Shown here in pieces: positions 36,401-37,129 of a stretch of 37,129 nucleotides of DNA; positions within the stretch are counted from its first letter, which is position 1, and each line of letters begins with the position of its first letter. This stretch comes from an uncultured Spirochaetaceae bacterium (GTDB lineage Bacteria > Spirochaetota > Spirochaetia > Treponematales > Treponemataceae): contig CACXCG010000063.1 in assembly GCA_902766125.1 (NCBI GenBank), positions 1 to 37,129 on the forward strand, in the 5' to 3' direction. Under the pieces are notes generated by a model, which saw only the letters and a list, made by a program, of their open reading frames with translations, was not told the DNA's origin and did no database searches. The translations under genes were made by a program, and so were the position numbers.

Positions 36401-36939
36401 GCATTAATGCCGGAGAAGTTAAAGGCAATCTGGCGTATGCGGTCGGCGGCATTGCAGGAACAGACAATTGTCTCAACGATGACAAAGGACTTTACAACTG
36501 CGTAAATCTTGCTTCTGTGTCCGGTGCCTACAGGGCTGGTGGTATTGTAGGTTACAGTTATCTTCATGATAATGCGGATATGAATGTTGTAAACTGCTTT
36601 AATGCAGGAAATGTTTCTATAACGGACAGTACCAAAACAAGCGTCGGTACTGTCCTTGGTGAAATCTACTTAATTGATGGAAATAGTGCCACGTATAATA
36701 TCAGAAGCTGCTTCTACAAGGCTAACGCGGAATTAAGCGGTGTAGGCACAACGTCGTCAAATGTCACTATCTCCGGCAGTAAAATTCCAACCTCGCTGGA
36801 AAGTCCCCGTCCAGACGACCTTAACACATGGGTTAGTGCAAACAATTCGCGTAATCTGTATAAGACCTGGACTACGAAGACGGTAAACGAAGTGACCTGT
36901 CTTGTACCGGATGTAGGGTATGAATGGGGTTCTGAATGA
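33454..36939 (+). CDS. large lipoprotein: beta-helix plus GLUG-type repeats
   Basis: 1161 residues, lipobox FFSC with Cys27, followed by SNALQGSAG. The N-terminal module closely matches the gene before it (SLGAALPESL, SRTAFPSLP, YYGTVSEDRTTYVVPVPAD). Beta-helix rungs run from about 385 to 660 (TICGATGLNDAG, IKNLKITGGNNSTGQGGGI, GGVFVNQGNLFVYG, FTMSGGTIIGNTA). Then a linker with FRGTFNGNGYTISGL and GLUG-like repeats at about 890 to 1090 (VGGIAGSASGYIRNSINAGE, AGGIVGYSYLHDN). GLUG repeats occur in bacterial adhesins and IgA-protease-like surface proteins. It has its own promoter and is separated from the previous gene by 106 bases. An exposed adhesin-like role is inference. Confidence 0.85.
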   Translation: MKKVTVSISRILISVFTLLFSLCFFSCSNALQGSAGNDASSVVYVNGSFSLGAALPESLACSVNASSRTAFPSLPSVADFTWIVYAYNVDAEYEKYYGTVSEDRTTYVVPVPADTSEKNYKVYIDVKSSDKILLSGTSRSFPISTSTDLNTSIDVALSADQTSSGDGYIGLEIDVSGTDIVRCNFAFPSSLSFDRTKDSDGKIPVSTPNSVARGAHRLAFSFYDEDGNLLYSFSEIINVFINLTTNTWVKNGAEPYLVTTTDEQGNRTTTCRITAAMVDAYKLTQIFVDPSATTSTESGTFLNPCRTFSDAMEKLTDVTKDYTIYIKGTVTGNQNITTSLSKDAEDGNLYHANTLTICGATGLNDAGIPQDALDGNGSGSVLSITTEVPVTIKNLKITGGNNSTGQGGGILIDSADARVFLSDGTLVTGNEAKNGGGVFVNQGNLFVYGSAVVGKSGVSSHAQNASGKYGNKAIVSGGGIGVGRGTLWLGYSDEDTFEDTSGGVLYNIVIGSSETHGGGIDNQKGTVYIARGNVSYNYARSATGSTYTGCGGGMSTARDVTLTGTAVFEENVSDYGGAVYITKDFYNGKFEMTGGTIRSNHAVKEHAAPGDGRGDGGGVAIGSSGTFTMSGGTIIGNTAERFGGAVVVDLFGTAFYVSESAYIPYDSVHSCNDVYLKSGKKITLTGGLTPPSVCTDGIVAMLTPSDYTSGTQLVDRGGTVTKEVLAEAVSHFNLMPDTSNTTLAWKISDEGKLASTINAASLTTANYSNVTEIIVTDTAGMNALSVVSVHDSFNNFTEKIINLENNVVLSSDYVAINYFRGTFNGNGYTISGLEDQPALFNSVGLDGTIRDLTVEGSATRAGIAVALTSGIIEGCTSRVTVTCSDDGENETPVGGIVAEMDATYATYGGSGSSLQIDAIIRNCVNEGTVKSSHGCLGGITGKHANINTIIDSCVNTATVEYTGSGDQYVGGIAGSASGYIRNSINAGEVKGNLAYAVGGIAGTDNCLNDDKGLYNCVNLASVSGAYRAGGIVGYSYLHDNADMNVVNCFNAGNVSITDSTKTSVGTVLGEIYLIDGNSATYNIRSCFYKANAELSGVGTTSSNVTISGSKIPTSLESPRPDDLNTWVSANNSRNLYKTWTTKTVNEVTCLVPDVGYEWGSE
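34207..34289 (+). repeat. 83-bp perfect repeat, copy 2
   Basis: Second copy of the block at 31512-31594, 2695 bases downstream and in the same reading frame and protein position. No mismatch when the two are read base by base. Confidence 0.95.
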
Positions 36940-36941
36940 CC

Positions 36942-36970
36942 TTGAAAGAAAACAGCATTTGTTCTAGAAT
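36942..36970 (+). promoter_or_regulatory. promoter of the small lipoprotein gene
   Basis: TTGAAA (36942-36947) and TAGAAT (36965-36970) with a 17-base spacer, near consensus. It begins two bases after the previous stop codon. The leader is about 23 bases and contains TTTTGGAGAGGA (36986-36997) before the ATG. Confidence 0.65.
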
Positions 36971-36999
36971 AGACCGTCAGTAAAGTTTTGGAGAGGATT

Positions 37000-37129
37000 A
37001 TGAAAAAAAGTGCGGGACTTACTCTAGTTTGTTCTCTTTTGTTTTTGCTTGCTTCCTGCGGAGATTTCTTTTCTCCTGACTGGGGCACTCCCGCAAGAGA
37101 ATTTTTCAAAGAGTACACCGAAAGTGCAG
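37000..37129 (+). CDS. lipoprotein, 3' end outside the window
   Basis: Only the first 43 codons are present. The N-terminus is a classic lipoprotein signal: MKK, a hydrophobic stretch (LTLVCSLLFLLAS) and Cys20 in LLASC. The mature start reads CGDFFSPDWGTPAREFF. GAGAGGA three bases upstream of the ATG and a good promoter support it as a real gene. It does not carry the NALQGSAG module of the large lipoproteins, so it may be a different family. Function unknown. Confidence 0.8.
   Translation, partial: MKKSAGLTLVCSLLFLLASCGDFFSPDWGTPAREFFKEYTESA

Noticed and set aside
1..37129. dif site, CRISPR array, tRNA or IS element
   Set aside because: Intergenic stretches were read for a dif-like paired Xer site, regularly spaced repeats, tRNA T-loop sequence and transposase frames; none was seen.

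Overview
The window looks like a piece of a Treponema chromosome (spirochaete; host-associated gut, rumen or oral type is my guess, species not assignable). Reasons: a cytidylate kinase fused to ribosomal protein S1, a compact division cluster running from mraZ to ftsZ without most mur genes, a dprA-topA-xer block, loose spirochaetal lipoboxes ending in Ser-Cys, and large surface-type lipoproteins with BspA-like leucine-rich repeats. All convincing genes lie on the + strand. Gene spacing is very tight (many ATGA, TGATG, TAATG or GTGA overlaps), no gene-free stretch exceeds about 225 bases, and I see no tRNA, rRNA, IS element, prophage or CRISPR.

Region 1 (1-4285): rpe followed, with overlaps, by three envelope-type genes of unknown function (an exported TPR/coiled-coil protein, a lipoprotein, a membrane-anchored TPR protein). 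Region 2 (4286-12122): recA with an unusual Ala/Lys/Pro tail, folK, the condensin partners scpA and scpB, rluB, the cmk-rpsA fusion, and a GAF-AAA+-Fis regulator that has lost the parts needed to work with sigma-54. This block covers recombination, chromosome segregation, ribosome modification and translation.

Region 3 (12123-26166): a clear promoter and MraZ-box array lead into mraZ-rsmH-ftsL-murF-ftsW-ftsQ-ftsA-ftsZ, then a first Xer recombinase, a TPR lipoprotein, dprA, topA and a second Xer recombinase. Division, peptidoglycan precursor completion and chromosome resolution genes are thus placed in one largely overlapping run.

Region 4 (26167-37129): an accessory-looking array of at least four lipoprotein genes. 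Three large ones (about 860 to 1510 residues) share a lipoprotein N-terminal module and a right-handed beta-helix module, but each ends in a different C-terminal domain: BspA-type LRRs, an unrecognised Cys-containing domain, or GLUG-type repeats. Two of them share an 83-bp block that is identical at every base amid diverged sequence, which suggests recent gene conversion. A fourth, small lipoprotein gene is cut by the window end. This modular surface-protein array is the best candidate here for an undescribed system.
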